Shown here piece after piece: positions 1-6,457 of a DNA stretch of 24,115 bases. Under the pieces are notes generated by a model, which made no database searches, was not told the origin of the DNA, and was given only the letters and a program-made list of their open reading frames with translations. Location: positions 1 to 24,115 of the forward strand of contig CAKRJY010000018.1 of the NCBI GenBank assembly GCA_934352055.1, written 5' to 3'. The DNA is from an uncultured Lachnospiraceae bacterium (lineage in GTDB: Bacteria > Bacillota > Clostridia > Lachnospirales > Lachnospiraceae). The first letter of the stretch is position 1; each line of letters starts with the position of its first letter. A program made the translations under genes and the position numbers.

Positions 1-1
1 G

Positions 2-73
2 CTGGGCTAGCAGGATTCGAACCTGCGAATGCTGGAATCAAAATCCAGTGCCTTACCGCTTGGCGATAGCCCA
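2..73 (-). tRNA. tRNA-Gln (anticodon TTG)
   Basis: Read on the minus strand this folds as a complete tRNA: a 7-bp acceptor (TGGGCTA with TAGCCCA), a TTCGAAT T-loop and an anticodon stem CTGGA/TCCAG around loop TTTTGAT, giving anticodon TTG. The discriminator base is G at position 2. The window ends one base past the 3' end, so an encoded CCA cannot be judged here. It is the last visible gene of the left minus-strand tRNA array. Confidence 0.95.
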
Positions 74-105
74 ACAACTTCATTATGTTGCCCTATCGCA
101 ACAAG

Positions 106-180
106 GGTGGATAAAGGGATTCGAACCCTTGGCCTCCAGAGCCACAATCTGGCGCGCTAACCAACTGCGCTATACCCACC
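106..180 (-). tRNA. tRNA-His (anticodon GTG)
   Basis: The anticodon stem CCAGA/TCTGG holds loop TTGTGGC, so the anticodon is GTG. The acceptor GTGGGTA pairs with TATCCAC, and one further pair forms between the extra 5' G (position 180) and the C at position 106. This is the G-1:C73 pair that marks histidine tRNAs. No CCA is encoded. Member of the left array. Confidence 0.96.
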
Positions 181-220
181 ATGCGAGACAGTGATGACCA
201 AAAGTCTTCCTTATCTCAAA

Positions 221-294
<74 letters not shown>

Positions 295-308
295 ATACAA
301 AAGAAAAG

Positions 309-379
309 AGCGGGTGATGGGAATCGAACCCACGTATTCAGCTTGGAAGGCTGATGTTCTACCATTGAACTACACCCGC
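309..379 (-). tRNA. tRNA-Gly (anticodon TCC)
   Basis: The acceptor GCGGGTG pairs with CACCCGC, and the anticodon stem TCAGC/GCTGA holds loop CTTCCAA, giving TCC. The short 71-nt length and the T discriminator at position 309 are usual for bacterial glycine tRNAs. No CCA is encoded. Confidence 0.96.
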
Positions 380-386
380 ATACAAA

Positions 387-461
387 TCGGGGTGACAGGA
401 TTCGAACCTGCGACCCCCTGGTCCCAAACCAGGTGCTCTAGCCAAACTGAGCCACACCCCG
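387..461 (-). tRNA. tRNA-Pro (anticodon TGG)
   Basis: The acceptor CGGGGTG pairs with CACCCCG, and the anticodon stem CCTGG/CCAGG holds loop TTTGGGA, giving TGG. This is the first gene of the left array, starting about 35 nt downstream of the predicted transcription start. No CCA is encoded. Confidence 0.96.
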
Positions 462-501
462 ATGTATTACTGCGTCGCTTTCTTTCCGTGACGCAAGTAA
501 T

Positions 502-530
502 ATTATATGGCAGACATATCTAAATGTCAA
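502..530 (-). promoter_or_regulatory. Consensus sigma-A promoter of the left tRNA array
   Basis: On the minus strand TTGACA (530-525) and TATAAT (507-502) are separated by exactly 17 nt, a perfect vegetative promoter. Three A-tracts of 6-7 nt on the same strand (561-555, 550-544, 540-535) sit directly upstream with roughly helical spacing, as in an UP element. Transcription should start near 495 and run through tRNA-Pro, Gly, Arg, His and Gln. Confidence 0.9.
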
Positions 531-567
531 CATCTTTTTTAAATTTTTTTAAAGTTTTTTTCAAACC

Positions 568-601
568 ACCGCAAGCCCTTATTTTATGCAGGTTTCACGG
601 C
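568..601. repeat. Hairpin repeat, left copy
   Basis: Imperfect inverted repeat whose arms on the plus strand begin ACCGCAA and end TTCACGGC. It shares the arm sequences ACCGCAA-n-CCCTT and GG-n-TTCACGG with a second copy at 23469-23503, in the same orientation on the plus strand. Here the T-run (601-606, CTTTTT) lies on the plus strand. In the right copy the T-run lies on the minus strand. It sits between the end of the phosphoesterase gene and the tRNA promoter and may help end the minus-strand operon, although no T-run follows it in that direction. Confidence 0.55.
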
Positions 602-619
602 TTTTTCCAACCACTATTT

Positions 620-1096
620 TTACATAAAAACCAAATTAAAATGTAAATCTCCTTGTGGATCGACATCAATAACAACATAAGACGGATGTCTTCCATCTTG
701 TCTTGGATAAGAAATACTTCCCGGATTTACAATGGTAATATCATCTTCATATGTCAGTTCCGGAACATGGGTGTGTCCGTAAAAGACAACATCTGCCCCT
801 TTTTCCTTTGCCGCTTCCACTAACATCTGTGTTCCATAATTGACATTATAATAATGTCCGTGTGTAAGCATTACCACATGACGCCCAAGGCTCATGACAA
901 TTTCCGCAGGCAGATTGCTTCCAAAATCACAATTTCCGCGAACAATTTCCAAAGGACATTCCGCAACAGCCTCAATATAATCCTCACCGCCTTCACCATC
1001 TCCTAAATGATAAATACGATCCGGCATCACTTTTTCTATTGCAATATCCAGATTATCATGTTTCCGATGTGTATCACTAACGACTAATATTCTCAT
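620..1096 (-). CDS. YfcE/MJ0936-type metallophosphoesterase
   Basis: A 158-residue calcineurin-like phosphoesterase, probably a cytoplasmic metal-dependent phosphodiesterase. All family metal motifs are visible: SDTH at 7-10, HLGD at 30-33, GNCD at 54-57, THGH at 78-81 and GHTH at 107-110. The length is typical of the YfcE/MJ0936 group, a single domain with no membrane segment. The natural substrate of this group is not settled, and relatives cleave artificial phosphodiesters. The start codon lies 20 bp inside the end of the rdgB gene, so the two are translationally coupled. It is the last gene of a five-gene minus-strand operon. Pairing with rdgB is common in Firmicutes and suggests a nucleotide-related role, which is an inference. 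Confidence 0.9.
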   Translation of the reverse strand: MRILVVSDTHRKHDNLDIAIEKVMPDRIYHLGDGEGGEDYIEAVAECPLEIVRGNCDFGSNLPAEIVMSLGRHVVMLTHGHYYNVNYGTQMLVEAAKEKGADVVFYGHTHVPELTYEDDITIVNPGSISYPRQDGRHPSYVVIDVDPQGDLHFNLVFM

Positions 1097-1682
1097 ACTT
1101 TACCAACTCTTCCTTCATCTTCCGCAGTGCATTTCCACGATGTGAAATAGCATTCTTCTGTTCACGTGACATTGCTGCTGTACTACATCCATACGCATCC
1201 ACATAAAAAATCGGATCATATCCAAATCCATTCTCTCCCTGTGGTTCGTCTCCAATATAGCCTTCTATGGTACCTCTTACCACTTTTTCACTGCCATCCG
1301 GAAATACCGCTGCTACAGCGCACACAAAACGTGCTGTACGCTTCTCCTTTGGCACGCCTTCTAAACGCTCTAATAAATTTGCATTCTTTATATCATAGGA
1401 AGTATCTTCTCCCATATAGCGTGCAGAATAAATTCCCGGTTCCTTATTCAAATAATCAATTTCCAGGCCGGAATCATCCGCGAGAACAATCGCATCAATC
1501 TCATTTGCTATTGCTCTTGCTTTAATCAGCGCATTCTCTTCAAATGTAGTACCATCTTCTACAATATCGACTGCAACACCCGCTTCCTTCATAGACAATA
1601 TCTCATAGCCCAAGTCCTGATAAATTTCGCGAATTTCTCTCATTTTATTTTGGTTTCCTGTCGCAAATACTAATTTTTTCAT
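1077..1682 (-). CDS. rdgB: XTP/dITP pyrophosphatase (RdgB/HAM1 family)
   Basis: Hydrolyses non-canonical purine nucleoside triphosphates (dITP, XTP, ITP) to the monophosphate plus pyrophosphate, keeping deaminated purines out of DNA and RNA. The 201-residue protein has the complete family signature: TGNxNK at 8-13, the ExNAxxKA helix starting at 48, DDSGLEID at 69-76, PGIYSARY at 82-89, GFGYDPIF at 152-159 and SHRG at 180-183. Length and motif spacing are standard. It starts 3 nt downstream of the amidase stop codon and overlaps the phosphoesterase gene by 20 bp, so it lies within one transcription unit. Confidence 0.96.
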   Translation of the reverse strand: MKKLVFATGNQNKMREIREIYQDLGYEILSMKEAGVAVDIVEDGTTFEENALIKARAIANEIDAIVLADDSGLEIDYLNKEPGIYSARYMGEDTSYDIKNANLLERLEGVPKEKRTARFVCAVAAVFPDGSEKVVRGTIEGYIGDEPQGENGFGYDPIFYVDAYGCSTAAMSREQKNAISHRGNALRKMKEELVKYENISR

Positions 1683-1685
1683 TTT

Positions 1686-2747
1686 CTATTCCTCCAATGT
1701 TGTTACAATAGCCTGATACAGTGCCTTCGCCGCCGCCTCCTGGTATGCATCACTATTTAACCGTTCCAGCTCCTCCTGATTGGTCAAAAAGCCGATCTCC
1801 GCCAGTGCCACGGGCATCTGTGCCATACGTATAATATAAATATCATCTCCAACTACAACGCCTTTACTTCCTGAGCCTAGAGATGCTAATAATGAATCCA
1901 AACACGTCTGTGCAAACCTTTTCGATGCACCTGTGCCATCTTCCATATGATACATAACCTCTGTACCATTGATTCCTGACATTCTTCCACTTGCCGTTGT
2001 ATTGTTATGTATACTCAAAAACAGATCCGCCTGCAAGCGATTTGCCAGACCTACACGTTCTTCCAAAGTGACACTGCTGTCATCATCCCTTGTATAAAAC
2101 ACACCTATTTTATCATTTTGTTCAAAATATGGCATCATTTTCTTTACAATTGCCAGATCAATATCTTTTTCCTGTATTCCTTGTGCTGCTGCACCCGGAT
2201 CTTTTCCACCATGTCCGGCATCAATCACCACAATGTAATCATAACGGTCTCTTGGCTGTACAAAACTCAGATAAATATAATCATCTTCGCGTATACTATC
2301 CGTAATATACACGTCATCCGTCGAAATGGATATGACTCCTTCGCCCCGCTCCACATCATACTTAATATCTTCTATATGATCACTGCTTCCAATCATCGGA
2401 TAATCATAAAAATATGACTCCCGTATATCCGGAATGTAGATTCGCACGGTAGCACTAACTACATCCTCGTCAATAGTGACATCCTTTTGTGAAACTCCCG
2501 GCGGCAATTCCAAACGCAGCTGTCCCTTCATCGTATGCTCTTCTTTGCCTTCTGTCACAACAGCTGTTTCTGCTTTCATCAAGGCTAAGACAGACTCGCC
2601 TTTTTGCACCTGCGTTGTATACTGCAATTGCTTTTTTTGTGCCCAGACGTGAAAATCAGGAACGCCAAGCAACACACCGCAGACTATGACACAAAGCAGT
2701 GCCAATGTCATGGTCACTGCTTTTACTATCTTCTTCTCTATTTTCAT
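1686..2747 (-). CDS. N-acetylmuramoyl-L-alanine amidase (Amidase_3), membrane-anchored
   Basis: A zinc amidase that cuts the bond between N-acetylmuramic acid and the peptide stem of peptidoglycan, outside the membrane. Residues 10-30 form an uncleaved-looking hydrophobic anchor. Residues 40-165 form an extra beta-rich region that I could not assign. The catalytic domain spans 171-350 with zinc ligands H179 (DAGHGG), E193 and H247 (SIHNN) and catalytic E317 (LAEIGFL). All key residues are intact. It lies 21 nt after the cysteine protease gene and 3 nt before rdgB. The combination with a secreted protease suggests cell-envelope turnover. The family includes sporulation and germination amidases (CwlD, CwlC, LytC), but the sequence does not say which role applies. 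Confidence 0.93.
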   Translation of the reverse strand: MKIEKKIVKAVTMTLALLCVIVCGVLLGVPDFHVWAQKKQLQYTTQVQKGESVLALMKAETAVVTEGKEEHTMKGQLRLELPPGVSQKDVTIDEDVVSATVRIYIPDIRESYFYDYPMIGSSDHIEDIKYDVERGEGVISISTDDVYITDSIREDDYIYLSFVQPRDRYDYIVVIDAGHGGKDPGAAAQGIQEKDIDLAIVKKMMPYFEQNDKIGVFYTRDDDSSVTLEERVGLANRLQADLFLSIHNNTTASGRMSGINGTEVMYHMEDGTGASKRFAQTCLDSLLASLGSGSKGVVVGDDIYIIRMAQMPVALAEIGFLTNQEELERLNSDAYQEAAAKALYQAIVTTLEE

Positions 2748-2768
2748 CGTTTGCTCTTTCCCATCATC

Positions 2769-4451
2769 CTATGGTTGTTCCACCTTTTTTCCATATGCTT
2801 TCAGGCACAAATTACCTTTTGCTGTATCTTCTACACTCTCCCAATCCAGACCATTATTGCTAATATAGCCTTCTCCATCGGATATGGTCACATGTTTTGT
2901 CAACGCATCTTTTGCATACTCTATTGCCATCGGATGATTCATTCCCGGTGTTGACAATACAACCACAATGGCAAATTTTTCACCCTCCTTGACACTGTAT
3001 GCATGGTCAAATGGAATCGTGTAATAGCCTGCATCCGCAAGCGTACCTCTTGCCACTTCCACACGGCTTGCAAGCGATGCTGTATTACGATAATCCGTCA
3101 CAACATATAACTGATATGTTGTATTTTTTCCCAAAGCATAAAATCCTGCACTTTCGATTTGTTCATCTGCTTGTGCCTCATAGATATTCGCCGCATGAAT
3201 TTTTTCTTTGTTATAGCCCACCTGGCCTACCCAGCCGCACAAATCCGACTGATAAATCGTATCATAGTTATCTGTATTCTCAGCACGCACATAGGAAACC
3301 GCCTGCTCGCCAATATTGGTATCGTAATACGACACATAAAATACGCCGTTTTCTCCAAACGTTGCTCCCCAGCTGTTTTGACAGATAAACGCGCCATCCC
3401 CCGGCACTTTTCCTGTAAAATTGGAAGCACTGTACTGGTCATCCCAGCCAATAATAACCACATCATGATTTGGCTTTTCGGTTCCCTTATAACAATATGC
3501 ATTTTTTTTCTTATTATAATAAGAAGACTTACTCAGATTTGAAGTCGAAACCTTTGCATAAATAGAGGTTGACACCCCGCCATGCTGATATACAGCCCAC
3601 TTGATTTCGTCAATATCATCACTGTTATAAAAATGTACTTCCTGCACATGTTTATCCACTGTCTTTGTCCCATCTTTATCCGGGCCCATCCATGACACAA
3701 GATATGACACCGCCATCATGTAATTTCCACCCAAAGAGCTGTCCACTTGATACGCATTGTGATCAATCATGCGATCCGTATCAAATGCTGTTTTTTCTTC
3801 CGGCAGCAACGTTGACTCTAGCGCCGATAAAGCAGCCTGCGCCCAACAGGTCGATGTATTTTTCTGATTACGCACAGCAGACACACGTTCCTTCTGTCTT
3901 AAATCGTATGATTTCGGTAAAGCTCCCTTTCGTACTTCTCCCGCGATTGTCGCCTGATAATTGACTTCATCATAACTGTATTCACAGCCAAATTCCCGAC
4001 ACAAATCCTGCAAAGATAAATACGCCTGACCTTCATGTAACTCCGGCATGACATCAAGTGCAATCGCTTTTTCTCCACGTTTTGCATCGATGCTATTAAT
4101 ATAAAATGTGTAATTTGTATCTCCATAATCCAGCGAAATCTTCTGGTTTTCATAAAGGGATGCACTGCAGCCAAAAAAGTCCTGCACGAAAGAAAGCGAT
4201 GCCATCACCTGCATATGATCTCCTAGAATCACGCCATCTTTGACACCATACGTTTCTTCTCCTACGGTCAGCTGTATCAGCCCTTCTTCGTTAATGCTTC
4301 TGGCTTTGAGCGGATAAAAAACTTCATCCTGCAGCTGAGCACCACGAAAGGCGGTAACATCTGCATATTCATCATTCCATGTATTCAGTTTTGCTAAAAA
4401 AGTGACAAGTAATATTGCCGTGAGTATTACATACCGCTTGGAATATCTCAT
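2769..4451 (-). CDS. Exported papain-like (C1) cysteine protease with stalk domain and C-terminal lectin-like domain
   Basis: A 560-residue secreted or membrane-tethered peptidase. Residues 7-20 are a signal or anchor segment. Residues about 50-172 resemble the copper-amine-oxidase-N stalk domain (paired VxLGDHMQVMASL-like strands), here a structural module rather than an oxidase. The C1 protease domain spans about 178-390 with oxyanion Q196, nucleophile C202 (STCWA), general base H329 (NHDVVIIGW) and N359 (QNSWG). The Q-to-C spacing of six matches papain, so it is predicted active. Residues 400-556 fit the beta-sandwich lectin-like domain often attached to bacterial C1 proteases. There is no obvious propeptide inhibitor. 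The start overlaps the methyltransferase stop by 4 nt (ATGA), which implies coupling. The substrate is unknown; cell-wall or surface proteins are plausible. Confidence 0.88.
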   Translation of the reverse strand: MRYSKRYVILTAILLVTFLAKLNTWNDEYADVTAFRGAQLQDEVFYPLKARSINEEGLIQLTVGEETYGVKDGVILGDHMQVMASLSFVQDFFGCSASLYENQKISLDYGDTNYTFYINSIDAKRGEKAIALDVMPELHEGQAYLSLQDLCREFGCEYSYDEVNYQATIAGEVRKGALPKSYDLRQKERVSAVRNQKNTSTCWAQAALSALESTLLPEEKTAFDTDRMIDHNAYQVDSSLGGNYMMAVSYLVSWMGPDKDGTKTVDKHVQEVHFYNSDDIDEIKWAVYQHGGVSTSIYAKVSTSNLSKSSYYNKKKNAYCYKGTEKPNHDVVIIGWDDQYSASNFTGKVPGDGAFICQNSWGATFGENGVFYVSYYDTNIGEQAVSYVRAENTDNYDTIYQSDLCGWVGQVGYNKEKIHAANIYEAQADEQIESAGFYALGKNTTYQLYVVTDYRNTASLASRVEVARGTLADAGYYTIPFDHAYSVKEGEKFAIVVVLSTPGMNHPMAIEYAKDALTKHVTISDGEGYISNNGLDWESVEDTAKGNLCLKAYGKKVEQP

Positions 4452-5602
4452 ACATTATCCTTCTTCTTCGGCGGCTTCGGACCCATAAATTGATAAAAAT
4501 AGGTACGAATCATGCCGTTATATAATTTTCGATTTTTATCGGCTTTGCGCCCGATGTAACGTTCTGCTTCCTCATAGGAAGTAATCATATAAAGTGACCA
4601 CGCATCCAGATTTCGATATACTTCTCCGATGGTTGTATACAGCGCCGGAAGGTCTTTTTTCTCCTCTAAACGCTCACCATATGGCGGATTGGTAATGATA
4701 AAGCCATATTTTTTACTGTGCTTTAAATCTGCAACATCGCGCTGTTGAAAATGAATCAGTTTCTCTACGCCTGCCTGTTTTGCATTCGCTCTTGCGATTT
4801 TAATCATATCCGGATCCAGATCATAGCCTTGTAAGTCCGTCTCAACGTCGAGATCAACCATCTCCTGCGCTTCTTCCACCGTATCATACCACAATTGTTT
4901 TGGAATCACGTGTGTCCACGCTTCTGCCGTAAAAGAACGGTTCATTCCCGGTGCCATATTCGCTGCCATCATTGCTGCTTCGATCAAAAAAGTACCACTT
5001 CCACAGAACGGATCCACTAAAATACGATCTGCTCTCCATGGTGTCAGCATAATCAGCGCTGCTGCAAGTGTCTCTGAAATTGGTGCCTTGCTTGTCCAGG
5101 TCCTGTATCCACGCTTATGCAGTGGTTCCCCGGTTGTATCCAGTGCTACCGTCACCTCATCTTTTAATAGGAACACACGCACCGGAAAAGATGCGCCGTC
5201 TTCTTCAAACCAATCGGTATGATATGTCATTTTTAAACGGTCCACCATTGCTTTTTTACAGATGGATTGGATATCCGATGCACTAAAAAGCTTACTTTTT
5301 ACAGAGGATGCCTTTTTCACCCAGAATTTTCCGTCCTGCGGAATCCATTTTTCCCAAGGTAATGCCTTCATATTTTCATACAATTCATCAAATGTCGTCG
5401 CATGAAATCTGCCAATCTGCACCATCACGCGCTCCGCTGTGCGTAAGAAAATATTGCTGCGACAAATAGCCTCTTCATCCCCCTCAAAAATCACTCTGCC
5501 ATCTTCTACTTTGGTAATCTCATAACCCAGGTCATATATCTCTCTTTTTAACACTGCTTCCATGCCAAAATGACACGGTGCCACAAGTTGTATTGTTTCC
5601 AT
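4448..5602 (-). CDS. THUMP-domain class I SAM-dependent RNA methyltransferase (RlmL/YpsC type)
   Basis: An rRNA base methyltransferase of the COG0116 group, once annotated as an N6-adenine DNA methylase. Relatives methylate guanine N2 in 23S rRNA. From the start chosen here (384 residues), a ferredoxin-like/THUMP region covers roughly 1-160 and binds RNA. The Rossmann methyltransferase domain follows, with SAM motif I DPFCGSGT at 197-204 and the target-base motif NPPYGER at 305-311. A start at 5602 is preferred over the upstream ATG at 5626: it has a GGAAAGGG ribosome site 8 nt upstream, while the upstream ATG has none and lies only about 10 nt from the predicted transcription start. The protein ends in a basic tail (PKPPKKK). 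It is first in the operon; the exact methylated base cannot be read from sequence. Confidence 0.92.
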   Translation of the reverse strand: METIQLVAPCHFGMEAVLKREIYDLGYEITKVEDGRVIFEGDEEAICRSNIFLRTAERVMVQIGRFHATTFDELYENMKALPWEKWIPQDGKFWVKKASSVKSKLFSASDIQSICKKAMVDRLKMTYHTDWFEEDGASFPVRVFLLKDEVTVALDTTGEPLHKRGYRTWTSKAPISETLAAALIMLTPWRADRILVDPFCGSGTFLIEAAMMAANMAPGMNRSFTAEAWTHVIPKQLWYDTVEEAQEMVDLDVETDLQGYDLDPDMIKIARANAKQAGVEKLIHFQQRDVADLKHSKKYGFIITNPPYGERLEEKKDLPALYTTIGEVYRNLDAWSLYMITSYEEAERYIGRKADKNRKLYNGMIRTYFYQFMGPKPPKKKDNV

Positions 5603-5642
5603 ATAAATAGCCCTTTCCACGAACATAATAATAGATAATTAC

Positions 5643-5671
5643 ATATTATCTTTTGTAAAAAATTGTGTCAA
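5643..5671 (-). promoter_or_regulatory. Sigma-A promoter of the methyltransferase-protease-amidase-rdgB-phosphoesterase operon
   Basis: The minus strand shows TTGACA (5671-5666), a 17-nt spacer and TAATAT (5648-5643). The predicted start is near 5636, which leaves a leader of about 34 nt before the ribosome-site-bearing ATG at 5602. No other convincing promoter is seen between the five genes. Confidence 0.85.
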
Positions 5672-5759
5672 TGAATATCCATCAGATTCCTTGTCGTGAC
5701 GCATTTTCCAGTTTTTTTCCACATTGATAAAATTTTATAGATTTTTTATAATTTTTTTG

Positions 5760-5788
5760 TTGCAATAAAAAATAACTCGTTATATAAT
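5760..5788 (+). promoter_or_regulatory. Sigma-A promoter of a candidate small RNA
   Basis: TTGCAA (5760-5765), a 17-nt spacer and a perfect TATAAT (5783-5788) on the plus strand. Just upstream, T-tracts centred near 5734, 5744 and 5755 repeat at about 10 bp, like an UP element or curved DNA. No open reading frame with a ribosome site follows. The expected start is 5795-5796. Confidence 0.75.
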
Positions 5789-5794
5789 GAGGCT

Positions 5795-5874
5795 TGTAAG
5801 AGGAAGTTTCCTTTTACACCCCTTATTAATTATTTATACTCCCCTCAAAAAAGACCGATTCATCGGTCTTTTTT
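5795..5874 (+). ncRNA. Candidate small regulatory RNA with two C-rich single-stranded motifs
   Basis: A transcript of about 80 nt is predicted between the promoter at 5760-5788 and the terminator at 5847-5874. It would begin with a 5' stem-loop: 5796-5805 (GTAAGAGGAA) pairs with 5808-5817 (TTCCTTTTAC), including one G-U pair. A mostly unpaired A/U-rich linker follows, carrying CACCCCTT (5816-5823) and CTCCCCTC (5839-5846). The terminator hairpin closes it. This layout (5' hairpin, CU-rich linker able to pair with Shine-Dalgarno GAGGGG/AAGGGG, terminator) resembles regulatory RNAs of other Firmicutes such as csRNAs, LhrC and RsaE. I recognise no named family. The intergenic region 5603-5946 holds nothing else besides promoters and terminators. 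Confidence 0.6.
5847..5874 (+). terminator. Intrinsic terminator ending the candidate small RNA
   Basis: A perfect palindrome: AAAAAAGACCGAT at 5847-5859 pairs with ATCGGTCTTTTTT at 5862-5874 across a 2-nt centre. The T-run serves the plus strand, and the A-run on the other side makes it potentially bidirectional. Confidence 0.88.
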
Positions 5875-5892
5875 ACTTTTTATATTAGCAAT

Positions 5893-5921
5893 AAAAAAGA
5901 CGATCTACTTTCGTAAATCGC
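5893..5921 (-). terminator. Intrinsic terminator of the small orphan gene
   Basis: On the minus strand GCGATTTAC (5921-5913), a GAAA tetraloop and GTAGATCGT (5908-5900) form a 9-bp stem, followed after one C by TTTTTT (5898-5893). It lies 26 nt past the stop codon of the gene at 5947-6288. Confidence 0.88.
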
Positions 5922-5946
5922 CTCGGTATCCCTATTTCTTATTCCA

Positions 5947-6288
5947 CTATGCATATACGTCAATCTGTGAACCGATCATGCCATAACTTGTACCAATCAT
6001 GTCCGCACCATATGATGTCGCCATCCCTGCAAAAGCGGATGCTATTTCGTTGTATGCCTCTTCCACACCATGCGCTGCTGCTACGGAAGACGTACTGCTC
6101 TGTCCACTGACTTGTGCATTCGGATATTGTACCGGATGTACGGTACCAAGTCCTGTCATGCCCTTGACTGCAGATGCTTCATAAACATCTGATGCCTGTG
6201 ATTCATTGCTCAATGCGTACTGCTGCGGACGAACTGCCATATATGAACTTGTGCTCGTTGCACCCATGCGTCCAATTGATAATCCCAT
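5947..6288 (-). CDS. Small Ser/Ala/Gly-rich protein of unknown function
   Basis: A 113-residue protein I do not recognise. It is rich in Ser, Ala, Gly, Met and Tyr and nearly free of Lys, with no signal peptide or membrane segment. Residues 1-70 look disordered. Residues 68-98 (AAAHGVEEAYNEIASAFAGM) could form an amphipathic helix, and the C-terminus ends in IDVYA. The start at 6288 is chosen because AGAGGAG lies 4-5 nt upstream. An in-frame ATG further upstream at 6327 has no such site. It is a single-gene unit with its own promoter and a strong terminator, so it is a real gene despite unusual composition. A role as a structural or sporulation-associated protein is possible, but nothing in the sequence proves it. 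Confidence 0.7.
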   Translation of the reverse strand: MGLSIGRMGATSTSSYMAVRPQQYALSNESQASDVYEASAVKGMTGLGTVHPVQYPNAQVSGQSSTSSVAAAHGVEEAYNEIASAFAGMATSYGADMIGTSYGMIGSQIDVYA

Positions 6289-6342
6289 ATATCTCCTCTT
6301 TGCTATAGTGGTAATGTGATTCAACAAATAGCTACATAGATT

Positions 6343-6370
6343 ATTATAACAGAACTGTTCTAGAAAGCAA
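6343..6370 (-). promoter_or_regulatory. Probable promoter of the small orphan gene
   Basis: On the minus strand a perfect TATAAT (6348-6343) is preceded at 16 nt by TTGCTT (6370-6365), a weak -35. The spacer contains an 11-bp palindrome AGAACAGTTCT (6351-6361), which may be an operator. The predicted leader is about 48 nt. Confidence 0.5.
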
Positions 6371-6457
6371 CCATTATATCGCTTTTCTTTTGTCCAAAGA
6401 TATACTATATTTATTCATAGATACCATGACTTTTCAAAGCAGATGAGGTGCAACACG

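Noticed and set aside
314..523. Plus-strand reading frame across tRNA-Gly and tRNA-Pro
   Set aside because: It is the complement of two clear tRNA genes and their promoter, with no ribosome site.
3227..3502. Minus-strand second-frame ORFs within the protease gene
   Set aside because: They are shifted-frame shadows of the well-supported protease reading frame.
5787..5888. A 33-codon frame starting at the ATG at 5787
   Set aside because: Its ATG lies in the -10 box of the small RNA promoter and has no ribosome site.
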